From positions 41,578,576-41,642,575 of the forward strand of contig NC_053043.1 of NCBI RefSeq assembly GCF_003473485.1: a stretch of DNA of 64,000 nucleotides, written 5' to 3'. A model generated the notes under the pieces. The model saw nothing but the letters and a program-made list of their open reading frames with translations, was not told where the DNA came from and made no database searches. Below are positions 24,960 through 37,805 of this stretch, piece after piece. Position 1 is the first letter of the stretch. Each line of letters starts with the position of its first letter. The DNA is from Medicago truncatula (taxonomy: Eukaryota > Streptophyta > Magnoliopsida > Fabales > Fabaceae). Position numbers and translations under genes: made by a program.

Positions 24960-25499
24960 TAAATTAAAAATGACACTTTTCAGAATTTTGAGACATTAAC
25001 GGCAAAACTTCCAATATAATATACTACTATATTTGATTTCTTAATTGGTGTCTGCTTAGCATCTTTTTTTAAATATTATACTTGTCCATGTTTATAGGAA
25101 AATATGTCTTGATTTAGTTGTTGAGAAATTCTTGCTAGAGAAAATAATGGGAAGTGGAAACTACGTTGGAAAATACGATTTGATATTGAACAACCATTTG
25201 AAACAAAATTTTCAAAATTATGAGATTAAAATCCTTCAAAAAAAAATTATGAGATTAAAAGATTAACCGATTACAATATTATGAAAAATTGTGGACATTA
25301 GTTTTCTTATAGAACAATATTGGATACTAGAAATACCTTTTTTATTTTGGTAATAAGAAATACCCTATTTTATTGTGATGTAACACTGACACTTTTTTTT
25401 TTTTTATTACCATTCATTTAATTATTTTTAATCATTTTATTGTTTCTTGCCCATAAAAGTGAAGAGACGGATACGGTTGGCGGCGCCCGTCATGATGAT

Positions 25500-27030
25500 A
25501 GTTTATATAATTTATTTTTAACAAACCAAAATGAAATATATTAGATTAAAAAGAGTGATTCATCTTGCACAAGGTGTGCAAAAGTGAATCACCCAAAAAT
25601 TTGTACAAAGTCAATTATCTAATGCCTCAGTATGGTACACCCTAAAGTAAACAGAAGAAACAACAAAAATTATTGTAAAATGCCCATACAAGGTAAAGGT
25701 TGCCTCCACCTGTCATGATAGCTGAAGTTAAAGGTAGTATGACATGCCTTTAACCACTAGAAAGATAACAATTTTACCTTGTCAATCAGATGTTGAATAT
25801 CCAATGCCTTTTGATTAAAAAGTCGGTTGTTTCTTTCCTTCCAAATAACCCAGACGCACGCAAGCCAAATTAGTTGCATGAAATTATGTGTATATCGCAG
25901 TAACTCGACTAGGTGACCAAACTGAAGAAGATGGTCGCGAACCACATTTGAAGCGACAAAGGTAATGCCTAACCACTGAGACACACAAGACCACATGATG
26001 CCAATTGTAGCGCAACCTAAAAATAAGGCTTAATAGCAGTTTTGGCCCCCTATGTTTCAAAAAGTTGTGATTTCGACCCACTAACAAAATAAAATACAAA
26101 ACCGCCCCCTAAGTATTGTCCATTTTGCAATTTTGACCCCCAAGCCAATTTTGACCAAGTCAAAGCTAACGTGGACGCCACACGTGTTTTTTTTTTTTTT
26201 AGTTTTTTAATTAAAAAAATAAAAAAATTACACATGTGGCATCCACGTGTGCATTGACTTGGTCAAAATTAGTCTGTGGGGGCCAAAACTGCAAAAGGGG
26301 CAATACTTAAGGGGCGGTTTTGTATTTTATTTTGTTAGGGGGCCAAAATCGCAACTTCTTGAAACATAGGGCCCCAAAACTACTATTAAGCCTAAAAATA
26401 AATGACATGTGGTTTCCTCAAAACCGCACCCTCCAACACACTGATTGTCGTCTTGTTGAAGGACACGACGCCAAACAAGATTGTCTTTCGTCGAAAGTCG
26501 ATTGCGAAGAAGACGCCAAGCAAATAAAGAGACCTAATTAAGTGGAACATATTTATGTCATACATTGTCAAACAAGCCCCTAGCAGGAGGTTCATACGCC
26601 AATGTGAGAAAATGGTAGGTTCCCTTTACGGAATAGCCAGGGACGGGATCAAGTAGCCACGCCCACCTGTCAATAATATGATCCTACAAAACAATATCAT
26701 GCAGCAAAGCAGAACATTCCCTAACACTCTCCTCCTCCCAAGCGAAAAGGCGCCTCATCCACACCCAGACACCGCCCCCGACCTCCCACCCTCTACGCGC
26801 CATAACCTCCACCGACACCCCTTTATCGTCCGCCAAATAAAAAAGGCGAGGAAATCTAACCCATAAGGGAACTCCTCCCACCCAATTGTCCGTCCAAAAA
26901 AAGGTTGTGCCTCCTCCACCAACCAGTCAACGAACATTATCATTAAACCAATTCTCAACCCCCATCCGTACACCACCACGAATGCTTGAAACCATCCGCC
27001 ACCACAAAGAACAATCACAATTCATAAACA
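25500..27030 (-). mobile_element. LINE 3' fragment, interrupted by a MITE
   Basis: Minus-strand pieces match the zf-RVT end of plant L1 elements: LFAWEEESVRECSALLHDIV, then SLFAWRLLRNRLSTKDNLVW, then HLFLGCATIG and, after the MITE at 26027-26392, IMWSCVSQWLGITFVASNVV and WVIWKERNNRLF. Frames are broken in several places. The endonuclease and reverse transcriptase are missing, so the copy is strongly 5' truncated at about 27030. Confidence 0.85.
26027..26392. mobile_element. Mutator-type MITE inside LINE, 9-bp target duplication
   Basis: A 366-bp palindromic element with ends GGCTTAATAGCAGTTTTGGC and CCAAAACTACTATTAAGCC. The exact 9-bp sequence TAAAAATAA flanks both sides (26018-26026 and 26393-26401). 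Removing the element and one repeat rejoins the LINE frame (HLFLGCATIG), which fixes the borders. Confidence 0.9.
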
Positions 27031-27040
27031 GTCGATCAAA

Positions 27041-27234
27041 TGCAATTATGAAAATTTGAACATTCTTTTTTTTTGAAAGAAAATATTTGAATAGTCTTGT
27101 AACATGACTATCTTGTTTGAGTTTTTTTTTTTGCAATTATGAAAATTTGAACGGTTTTTTTTTTTTTTTTTTTCTGAAAGAATTTTTTTGAATAGTCTTG
27201 TAACATGACTATCTTGTTTGAGTTTTTTTTTTTG
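27041..27234. repeat. Tandem duplication of about 95 bp
   Basis: Two adjacent copies, each starting CAATTATGAAAATTTGAAC and containing GAATAGTCTTGTAACATGAC and TATCTTGTTTGAG followed by a T run. The unit starts right at the 5' truncation of the LINE fragment. Confidence 0.8.
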
Positions 27235-27959
27235 TACAAACAGACCAATTATGAATATGATTAATTATAATATTTTATTTATGTTCAAAAGTATATATAT
27301 TTATCTTACTTAATACTTTCTACTATTCAATTCAAATTCAACCGAACTTAAACATAGGAGAATGTTAATCATGCCTCCGGGGCATTGGTTAAGCAGGTAA
27401 AAGAAGTAAGATTTTATTAAAAAGTGATGTAATAATTAGTTAGTCAAAAATAAAAGTTTATATTTCCAAATCAATTTTTCTACTTTTGGAATCCTTAACC
27501 AGTGCTCCGGAGCACCGGTTAACATGACTCCATATTTAAAATTTAGGATTTATTTGGACCAACCAACTTGCTTTATCTTTGAGCAACTCCAAATTAATTG
27601 ACATCTATTATCTGTTGCATCATAATAAGATGTGGGTCAACGGTACATTAACCAGATAAGGACTACTTTATATCTAAGCCATGAAACAAACCATCTAACA
27701 AAAAACATATAGTAGCTAGTATAGTGGGATTAATAATGTCAAAGAGTGAAATAGGTTTTCTTGATATGATATGACACTAGACACCAATGGATGATGATAT
27801 AGTGTAATCAAGTGCTAGTTAGATGAGATAAATTTGTACTCCCTAACTATATATTGATTCGCCAAATGATTTGATCAAGATTTCAGCTAGCTAACTACAT
27901 TATCTATCTTGCTCAAAATAAAAAAAAAAACCTACATTATCTATCGACGAAGAACATAT

Positions 27960-28158
27960 ATACTCCCTCGGTCCCTATGTGAAACACCTTTTACTTTTAT
28001 TAGGATGCTTACATATAGGGACAGAATGAGTATATATTCTTTTTGGTTAGATAATCTAGCGGCTAAAATTAACCTTATAAGTGGGGTGTCCGGAGTTCAA
28101 ACTCCGACCCCTATATATAATAATGCATTGTCCTACCAACTGTGTTATGCTCACGAGA
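27960..28158 (-). mobile_element. SINE with a 68-bp Stowaway-like insert
   Basis: The 15-bp repeat CGACGAAGAACATAT flanks the unit (27945-27959 and 28159-28173). On the minus strand the right part has an A box (CACAGTTGGTAGGACA) and a B box (GGAGTTTGAACTCC). At its 3' end, 27963-28030 is a tiny TA-flanked foldback with ends CTCCCTCGGTCCCTATGTG and CATATAGGGACAGAATGAG. Confidence 0.75.
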
Positions 28159-28173
28159 CGACGAAGAACATAT

Positions 28174-28850
28174 TTTACTTTAACTTTTTATGATATATAT
28201 ATATATATATATATATTCTTTTAATGGTATTATTACACATATTGCTCACCTACTCGTGAACCATTTCTTAGTAAAAACCAAGTCAATGATATTTTTTATA
28301 AATAAATTAATTAAGTCATTGATTTGAGTTATATTTAATCAGTAACTAATTCAATTTTTTTAAGCAGCAAAAGATTATAAAATAGGGTAACTAACATTTT
28401 ATTAAAGGGTCCTTCAAAAAAAAAAAATTTATTAAAGGAAAATTCTCAGTACTCGGGAGCAGGGGAGGAAATAGGTGTTGAGTTAGGTTTTGTAAAACCT
28501 AAGTCTAATAAAATTCAAGGTTTAAATTTGTTTTAAAAAAAAAAAAAAACCAAGGTTTAAACATGACATGTTATTTGTCAGTTGTCAGTTGTCACAAACT
28601 TATATTTAGGTTTGAGTCGGACCTTTTCTAAAAGTCTTTTATGTCATGTAATTAAGTCTACTTTTTTTAAAAGAGTCATGTAAGTCTACTTAAAAGTTTA
28701 CTTCATATATATTAACGTATTCAAAGAAGTAACCTGACCATATTTACGTAGATTATCGAGTTAATATGTTTATTAGATTTAGTTATATTTTAAGATTATA
28801 AGATATTTAGATAATACGATTTTATATGACAAACTATTTTAATTATTGTT

Positions 28851-28891
<41 letters not shown>

Positions 28892-28913
28892 TAACAACAA
28901 CAACAACAACAAC

Positions 28914-28944
<31 letters not shown>

Positions 28945-31350
28945 TTAAATATATCAAATAATAATGTGAGCTAATATGTTTAGATTAATGAAAATGTTAT
29001 ATCCAAAAATAAAGATTAATGAATATGTTTTCCGTAAAATTAAAAAATGTCTAACACAAAATACAAAATCTATAGTTTAATATTATAACAAGAAATTATT
29101 TATATTCACCATGCAAAAATAAATTATTTATATTTACTTTAGTAGGGCAGTCAAACAAATTTCTAAGTATTTCACTGTGATAAAATTAAAGTCTGATACT
29201 TTTAGTTAAATACATTTTTTAAAAAGACATAGTCTTATCTATTTAAAAAAAGTATAGCCTGATCAAGAGATGAAGTAATTTCGAACCAAGGCTCATATCG
29301 GTCGGTCAAACTTATTTTTACCCCCACCCTAGAATTTGATTGGGTACCTTACCCTCTAGGAAAAATAAATGCAAAAGTTATATTCATTTTAAAATAATTA
29401 AATATAAAAAATATGATAAGATTGAATAATTAGATGATGAATATGTATCTAATCAACTCAGATAGAGTGTTCACGATTATCAAAATACGATCACATATTT
29501 CCTCAAGAGATACACCAGCTTATTAACCACCATCACTCCATCAACTAAGTTACGATCTTTCAAAAACCTTAACTATATTAACTTATATAAGAAACCAAGG
29601 AGAGATATAGGTCAATAATATGTCAACGTAGAAGGAGAAATAAATAACCTTAGGAATCGAAGCTACAAAATAAGTGGATCAATGTATTCGAGTGGAACAA
29701 CAAGTTAATTGACAAATTAGATCATGTGTGACTGCACCTTTAACATGCCCTCAAGACCACCCATGTGTTCGAACATGTGGTTACTTACTTCTCCGCACTT
29801 AAGATGTATGATTCTCGCTATGTGAATTGACTAAAATAAATAAATTTATCTCATGCATACATGGAAGAAAATTAGAACAAATATGTTATAACTTTGGTTC
29901 AAACCGGAAAAATTGAAATGATTTTATTGTATTTCTTTTTAATTCGCTCACTACATTATTTTACATTGAACGATCTTATGATATACTTTTTTAAAAAAAA
30001 CGCTAACAACTGTCTTAAGAACACTTAATAAGAAATTTAAAGTGAAAATTTTATTTTAAAGTTGCGCATTCAACACATTAAAATATTAAAAAGTAAATAT
30101 TTTTTAACATAAAATTTATCAATTGTAAGGGTACTTGTTAGCAAGATTTTTTTTTTATTATGAAACAAATTGTCTTCTGTTACTTTACAAGCCAAATTAG
30201 ACAAATGATTTGATCAACTTTCAGAAGTCCCATCGTTATGAAATGATATATTAACATTGGTTTAGCAATAATGGATTATTATGACAGATCAGCTATACAA
30301 CTTAAAATCCTAAATGTACCTTAAAGCAGAAGATTAAGTGTAACTAATTAGGAATTAAAAGAAAGCATTGTTGCAAGTAGGAACCGTCCTAAAGTGCTTA
30401 TGTCATCATATACTTGTATGCTACACATACCCTCCTTACTCCTTAGTTCTTAACCGAATCCTATACTTAATCACATGCCACTTATGTCTTTTTCTTTTCT
30501 TGTTGGAATACTATTACTCATAAAATAAATACATTTTATCAAATATATACTAAAATAATACTTAAAAGCTACCCGAATCTCTAATCACTCCATTTAGATT
30601 TAGGGTTGGCATACTTCTAACGTGCTATCTTGCTTTAATGGGTTTGTGTAAATCACTATCCAATTCTTTGTTTGGCCTAAATAATCGTCTAACCAAAGAA
30701 AGAGTGAAACGGATTCAAAACGTTAACACTTAACAACAATATTTCCTTGTTAATTCAATGCTTTTAAATTTTAAACCATAGAAACATTATTCAATTTTAA
30801 TTAATTATCAGTTAGCACTACCACCTAAAACCGAATTTTAGTTCATTAATCTCCATCTGATCTTATGTTTTAATATACTATAGCACGCAATTAATCTTGG
30901 CCACTCGCAAGTTATGATTATGATTAATCAAAAACAAACAAACTAACACACATTGGACATGTTCCAACTCATTAAGTTCCAAATATAATCACACATAATA
31001 CAAAAGCATGTTTAATCATTGATGAATCATACCCATGCATTACAAATTTACAATCACTCCATGCCAACAATACAGTGTGCTAGTCAAGAATTCACTAAAA
31101 ATAATAATAAAAAAATTAATTAATAATTTCATATAAAGGTAAACCCTAGTAAAGAAAAAAAAAAAAGTAATACTATAATAAGGAGTGTGGCTATGATTGA
31201 CGCGTGAAACCACTCGCGAATAGAGGCGCGTGTATAGAAACGAAAGAACTTTAATTTCTTGCCAGTAACACTTCCAAGGTTGGAAAAAAAGCAAGGAAGA
31301 TTTTGGGTGGCTGACTCGTAACAAAACCATTCATTTCATTCATTCACTAT
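28174..31350. other. Intergenic, microsatellites only
   Basis: No gene seen. Simple repeats are an AT tract just left at about 28193-28215 and a compound (ATA)n/(ACA)n/(ATA)n tract at about 28855-28941. The last few hundred bases before 31350 probably hold the upstream region of the zinc-finger gene. Confidence 0.6.
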
Positions 31351-31355
31351 ACCAA

Positions 31356-31367
31356 TATATATAAATA
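31356..31367 (+). promoter_or_regulatory. TATA box of the ZAT5-like gene
   Basis: TATATATAAATA lies 164 bp before the start codon at 31531, leaving room for a 5' UTR of about 130 bases rich in CTT and CAC words. It is the best TATA match in this upstream region. Confidence 0.6.
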
Positions 31368-31530
31368 CATAATCATCTATTCACACTTCACACACTCCTT
31401 ATACTTATATATAAATCACACACTTGTGTATCTCTTTCTTCCTATTATTCTCTACTCTTACCTTACCTTATACCTTTCATATTCATATTGTTAAATCAAA
31501 TTCAAAACCCTATATTTCTTTTTTCTTAAG

Positions 31531-32424
31531 ATGTTGTCTAAAATGGACATGGAAGGAATAATAGGAAGTGAAGAACATGGTAATGATGCCGGGCATCTCA
31601 TCAAAGGAAAGCGAACGAAACGGTTAAGGCAATTGTCTCCTGTCACCGTGGCAACTGCTACGATGACATCAAGCTGCTCAAGTGCCACTGGAGGTGGTGG
31701 ATCGTTTTCATCCACCACCTTCGATGACACTGAGCATGAAGAGGAAGCAGACATGGCTAATTGTTTGATTCTTCTGGCTCAAGGAAGAACCGGAAGAGAT
31801 GAGGAGAATCAAAATCTTCGTCCTCAGAACCACCACCTCCACAACAACAGCCAACAAGTGGATGGTTACAACAAAACAACAACTGAAAAGGAGACAAAAA
31901 ATGGTTTTGATAGTTATGAATGCAAAACTTGTAACCGTTTTTTCCATTCATTTCAAGCGTTGGGTGGACATAGAGCAAGTCACAAGAAACCAAAGATGAA
32001 AGAAGACAAACAATCCTCACCTCCGCGGCCGCGACAATTAATCACCGCCACTGGTGAATTTGAACAAGAAAATAAGCAAATTCATCCCAAGAATATTAAC
32101 CCTCTTGTTCCTCCAGTTTCTCTTGAATTAAGGTGTGGTGTTAATATCAACTTCAAACCTAATAAGGTTCATGGGTGTTCAATATGTGGAGCTGAATTCA
32201 CATCAGGTCAAGCATTGGGTGGTCACATGAGGAGACACAGAGCTTGTATTAATAACAACAACAATAACAACAAAAACAACAACGTTGGTGTTGTTACAGG
32301 TTTTGAAGATGTTCATGTTAGGTCTAGGAATGTTCTTGAATTAGACCTTAACCTTCCGGCACCGGAGGAAGATCTCCGCGATTCGACGTTTCAGTTTCCG
32401 GCGTTGGTGGGTTGCCATTATTAG
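31531..32424 (+). CDS. ZAT5-like C2H2 zinc-finger repressor
   Basis: Intronless gene, 297 aa. A basic segment KGKRTKRLR lies at about residues 25-33, an acidic and leucine-rich stretch ([15 protein letters not shown]) at about 71-85, and two plant-type fingers with the invariant QALGGH at about 130-150 ([21 protein letters not shown]) and 215-236 ([21 protein letters not shown]). A poly-Asn run follows, and the C-terminus carries the EAR repression motif LDLNLPAPE. This layout matches the ZAT/C1-2i family, nuclear repressors of stress and defence genes that recruit TOPLESS-type corepressors. The KRTKR element and length point to ZAT5 more than to the shorter ZAT10 or ZAT12, but subfamily assignment is by resemblance. 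An upstream ATG is not evident; the Met at position 6 is an alternative start. Confidence 0.9.
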   Translation: MLSKMDMEGIIGSEEHGNDAGHLIKGKRTKRLRQLSPVTVATATMTSSCSSATGGGGSFSSTTFDDTEHEEEADMANCLILLAQGRTGRDEENQNLRPQNHHLHNNSQQVDGYNKTTTEKETKNGFDSYECKTCNRFFHSFQALGGHRASHKKPKMKEDKQSSPPRPRQLITATGEFEQENKQIHPKNINPLVPPVSLELRCGVNINFKPNKVHGCSICGAEFTSGQALGGHMRRHRACINNNNNNNKNNNVGVVTGFEDVHVRSRNVLELDLNLPAPEEDLRDSTFQFPALVGCHY

Positions 32425-34870
32425 GCCAGCGTGGGATGAAGGGGAGGGGTTTATATTTTTATTTAATTTGATCAATAATGATCATTGTGAATTATTATTC
32501 TTAGCTTCATTTTAATTTACAATTATTCCAAATTATTATTAATTCAAAGGATTATATTTTCAGGGTTTATGAATAAATTTATTTTTCTATTTAGATGATC
32601 TACTTGTTGAAGTTTTGGTATACTTTGAGTAAGTAAGTGGTTACTTGGTTAGTGTTGCCTTTCATTCACGAAAAGTGAGTCATATATCATGGAGTATATA
32701 TCTTTAGAAAATGAATATACTAAAAAAAAAAGAAATTATATAGTAGTTATTGCATTGAAAATTATATAGTCAATTCATAAAATGTCAAAAATGTTTTTTT
32801 TAGTAATAATTTACTTTTTTGATATCTTTAACGAGTGTCTGAGACATCGGTTATCATGACCCATATCTTTATTTATTTATTTATTTATTTTTATTTTAAC
32901 TTATTTTGGTTTTGATTGTTATATATCTTAGTTTTGGTTTAGGTGTTTCTTTTGTGTAAGATTGCATTAATGGATGAGATAGATAGAGTGGTGTGGTGGC
33001 ATGAATTAGGGTTTGGTTGCACCACTACCACAACCAAATTAAAGTCATAGGAATACGCATCCATTGTGTGGCTTTCTAATTTATCATAATTATTTTAATA
33101 AAGTTTTGAAAAAGATCTCTTTCCCTTTCACTACCTATCTTTCTCAGTTTCTCACTCACTCTACTCTACTACCACACTCACATATATTATTATTTAAATT
33201 TTCACCAATTTATTTTTTAAAAAATAGCGTTTACTTTATTTAAAAAAAATAAAAATATGCTTAGTTTGGAAAATGTCACTATGTCATTATTACTCATTAG
33301 CAATTTGCACACTGAATTATTATTTTAAAATACCACTGGCTTATATATCCTAACTATTCGTTATAATCCACTAAAAAGATATGTACAAGTACTATATTTT
33401 CTGGTCCACTCCAATACCATCCATTCTTATATGTAGTTGTTTATTTTAAGTTAAACTTTAATTAGTTCATCGATCAGTTCCACCTAATTAACCAAATGTT
33501 GTCACTATTAAAAATAAAACTAAATTAGAGAAGAAATTTAAAGGAAAGTTATAAGGTCTATTTCTAATTTTGTCAATAAATTTAATGAAGAATAATTTAG
33601 ACAAGAATTTGTTTTTTTATCTCTAATTTTAGTTGTCAAATTTGATTTATTGCATCATATGTGTAGCTTTGGGATCATCTATTAGTGGAAGTTCGAAGCC
33701 CATACAAAATTGATGCTCCCAAGAAAGATACTGCTGACTTGCAGACCACAAACATTTGATTATTTATAGAAGCTTTACTATGGTCCACTATTTGCATTGG
33801 ACCCATCAACCATACTCTTTATCTCACTTTCTAGTTTCTAGTTATTAGCTTCATCCTTATTTATGTTGTTCACAGATTGAAGATGAGATAAAGACATCAC
33901 ACATGAAAACATTTCCATAATTTTCTCTTCCATGAAAAATAACAAAATGAGAATAACTATACCAAAATGGTATTATTTTGTCTTAACCAAAGACAATGGC
34001 ATTTTTGTCAATATGTAAGATAAAGGGGAGTTTAAGTCACTTAAAAAAATATGTAACACCAACACTTCTGATCGAATGTGTATCGAATATCAAACACGTA
34101 TTAGTTTTAATTTGAACCTCAATACAAACGATTACATATAATTATTCATTTTTCAACTTACTATCACTGTTAACGTGTCAGTATCAATATCGTGTTTAGA
34201 TGTGTTACTAATCCGTAGATAGTGATATATATAAAGTTAGTTATGTGCACGTTTTGGTGAATGCTGGTAAGCTAAGCATGTGGACACATAGATTGCGTGA
34301 GGTGTCCGAATGCATAAGAAATATTGGGAGAGATAAGAAGTGATCTGATCACTCATTGACATTAGCACATGTAGGTTGAGAAGTTCCCTCCATGTCGTGT
34401 AACCTCCCATTACGTATTCTACTTTATATAATTAATATTCTATATAATATTCTTATCATACTCCAAAAGTAACTTAATCATAATACAATACCATAATAAT
34501 GAATTGTTGCTTTGCTTGCGTTGTTAGGCCTATCCTAATTTCTGGTCACTCAACTATCTCCATAGTCTATCTGTACGTATTTAATTGAACATTAATTTCT
34601 TCTATTATATATTTTTTTGTCTGTATTTCTTCTATTATATTATATCAACAATAATGCCATTAACTTCTTAAAAAAAAAATGTAATGTCATTAACTTCGCC
34701 ACAAGGTAAGGACACACTCCATATCAGTTTGTATCTTTTGTGCAATTTTATTGTACATAAGTAGAAATTGAACTTGGTACTCGAGTCGCATTTTTGTTAG
34801 ATGTCATTTTTAAGTCAAGCGTGACATCATGTGTTTAGATAGTTGGGGTAAGAGTTTGTTTTATCTTCAG
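32425..34870. other. Intergenic, no gene seen
   Basis: The first few hundred bases should be the 3' UTR of the zinc-finger gene. The remainder is AT-rich with no recognisable coding content or bounded element. Confidence 0.6.
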
Positions 34871-34879
34871 ATTTATCAA

Positions 34880-35396
34880 GTCTTCTTAGTATTATATATG
34901 TTAGACTTCGATGAAGAGAAGATGTTATGTTTCTCATTAATTTGGCAAACTGTTGTGTGGTCCTTGTGGAGATCCTGAAATGGTGACATCTTTTTCGTGA
35001 AGGAGACGTCTATGCTTCAATTGGTGGATATGGTTAAATCCACCTCTTGGGCGTGGTTTTTAGGAAAACATTGTGGTCACACATGTTCCTTCTATGAGTG
35101 GGATCATGAACTCATTATGTGATGATACTGATAGTGTCTTGTGGCGGATTTGTTTAAGGGTTGGTTGACCAAGGGATTATGTTCATAGTCTTCCGCTTGT
35201 TCTACTGTGGTTGGGTGTCCTGTTAGGAGTTTAAATGTTTTTTTTTTGTTTTAGTTTTCGCTCTTGTTTTACTATTGGAGGGATTTTTTTTATTTTTTTA
35301 TTACTTGACTTGAGTACTTATTGTACTCAACTTTTATATATGTTTGTGCTCTTATATGAGATTTCTCCTTTATATATATATATATAATACATATTT
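34880..35396 (+). mobile_element. LINE 3' end fragment
   Basis: Plus-strand reading gives LIWQTVVWSLWRS, a stop where Ala-Arg-Asn is usual, then NGDIFFVKE and WAWFLGKHCGHTCSFYEWDH, which is the extreme C-terminus of plant L1 ORF2. It is followed by a 3' UTR with TTGAGTACTTATTGTACTC and a TA-rich tail at about 35371-35387. Everything upstream of the zf-RVT tail is missing. Confidence 0.7.
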
Positions 35397-35458
35397 GCCA
35401 TTCAAAAAACAAAAAAGAGTTACAACACTCACACAAAATTCATTTGCGCTGGATCTCA

Positions 35459-35545
35459 GTGGTGGGTAGCTCACTTGGTTGATCTATAGAAGTTAAAGAT
35501 AAAGATACAAGGTTCAAATTCTAACAAAGAAAAAAAATACCAACA
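35459..35545 (+). mobile_element. Short tRNA-derived SINE remnant
   Basis: An A box (GGTAGCTCACTTGGTTGA) is followed 45 bases later by a B box (AAGGTTCAAATTCTAAC) and an A-rich tail. No target duplication was found. Confidence 0.5.
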
Positions 35546-36136
35546 AAATAATTAACATATTAATATTACCATTAAAAAAATCTGAATACATTCTAATTAA
35601 GATGTCAAGTTTATTAAGAGATTTTACCTCATATAAAAGATGAATTTTATTTAATGTGTATGACTCAAGACCAAACTATTGATCACTTATTTTAAATGAC
35701 TGATTTAAATGCTCACACAACGTTGAAAAGTGAAAAATTGTAAGGTTGAACTCATGTCCCTAACATATAAAGAGTGTTTTTGTTGTCCCATTCTTACTAC
35801 AAGTTTGTATCTTTTGTCAAAGATGAATTCAACCCGGAATTATTTTCTACACATTGTGTACTAATTTGGTTTTGAGTTTGCTACTTTGCGTGCTCCAAAT
35901 GGACATTGTTTACTTACTCAATTACCACCAGCCACGGAGAAACAAAGCCTGGAAAGCTGAGATACCCATATTCTTTAGCCATAACAAAAATAAATAGTAT
36001 TTTGAGTCTCTATATTTTAATGGGTCATAACATTAATTAACATTATTTGTATGACGTATTTTTAATAAGTTAACAATATAAAAAAATATATATCTTTCTT
36101 TTAAATATATATAAAAATAAAAGAGATTATTTGTAC

Positions 36137-36280
36137 CAACGGAAGATTGATTCAAGTGGCAAAGAATTTAAACTTCTTAAGCATGTGGTAATGGGTTGGA
36201 TTCATAATTCATGCGTATGAAAAAATTCGGTTGCAATGGAAGAACCGACGGTGGAAAATTCGTACTAATTTCATGGTAAC
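36137..36280 (+). mobile_element. Diverged SINE-like element
   Basis: Reads GATTGATTCAAGTGGCAAAG (A-box like), then GGTAATGGGTTGGATTCATA (B-box like) and AATTCATGCGTATG. Spacing fits a tRNA-derived SINE but the boxes are degenerate and no target duplication was found. Confidence 0.4.
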
Positions 36281-36338
36281 AAAATAAATAAATTATTTGA
36301 CCCAAAAGAATAATAAAAGAGATTAAATTTATTCTATT

Positions 36339-36830
36339 TAGGCATGACAACAAAGCTCATACAAACGATTACCCTCCCAAACCCATCTCGATTTGATGGG
36401 TTTTTCCTACTTTGACTAGGTTTGGGTAAGAGTTTGGGTTTTCCCCAATTTCAAAACACAGATACAAGACGGGTAATGAGGATATAGGTATCCACCTCGA
36501 ATTCATACTCAAATCCGTCCCGAATGTAGGATATTACCTTATACTTCATTATTACTCCCTTTATATAAAAATAGAAACCCAAACCCTAAACATTTCACTC
36601 ACGCACTCAGGGTGTGTCTCTCAATTCAACTCTCTATCTCTTACTCTCACATATTAACAATGTGAAGATGAGGTAGGGATACCCAAACCTGTCGGGGGTG
36701 AAGATGAGATTCAATTTCTCATCCCCGTTAAAAACACGTAGGATAACAAATAAGTATTAAGTATTTAGAAATCAATGATGGAGGAGGATAAGGTAAGACA
36801 TGTCCCCACTCTACCCCATTAACATGCCTA
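36339..36830. mobile_element. hAT-type MITE, 492 bp
   Basis: Short inverted ends TAGGCATG and CATGCCTA. Eight-base flanks ATTCTATT and ATTATATT differ at one position, as expected for hAT insertion. The inside is rich in GGGTTTGGGT and CCCC words. No open frame. Confidence 0.6.
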
Positions 36831-37805
36831 ATTATATTATATAATTTAGATAAAGTAAATAACAATATGATATTATAGAAATTACTAATATTATAGGAAT
36901 CAATTTTAATATGAATAGATTTTACATGGACTAGAACAAAACACTAAGGATCAAAACAAAAAAATCTATATTTGCAAGGATTAATATAAAATAAAAAAGA
37001 TATTTTGATCGATATTAAAATCAAAACGTTTGATATTTACGATAAGCATTTGCATATTAAAACACATAATAATTTATCATATTTTATCTCTCGACCACAC
37101 AAACAGATTGTTAACGTGGTTTTTCTTTGACTTCCAAACCTCGACACTTGGCAGCAGTTGAATAGCTTGGGAGTATTTCTTCTAGTTGTACTTGTGTGGG
37201 AAACTCAATTTAAGTGAAGCATGCATGCATTGTGTGGTTGTTATCCCTTTTGTTTCAACAAGGTATATCTATTTATTGGAGTAGCCTACCTAAGCTCATG
37301 GTTTGGAGATAAAGACAAACGTCTCAAATCCATACATAAGTTGGTTTACTATGTGGCATATTGTCCCTACTTTGTAAACTAGTCCATGACCAAAAAATTG
37401 GGCATTGCCTTACTATCACTTCTATTTGTGTTACTAGTGTCTAACAAATTTCCATTCAACCGATTAATTGTTCCACTTTCCTAATCCTCTATCCAACTAA
37501 TTGACCATAAAAAAGGATTTGGTTTCAGAATACCAGAACCAAACTATTCATTCTTAATTACTAATTGGGTTTGGTGTTTGGTGGCGGACCAATTCATTGA
37601 TGTGTATCTAATTAATTTTTTACTATGGATATATACATACATACAAAAAGAAAAGAATTACAGAGGACGCAACACATGTGATTGGTCCAATAACAAGTTA
37701 TGCTCCAACAATAAGTTAGTTTAACAATTTTAAAAGCTATGTAGTAAGGTTGTCCTTCATTCATGATCTCTATTGGATCATATCACTATTAGATTATAAT
37801 AGGAT

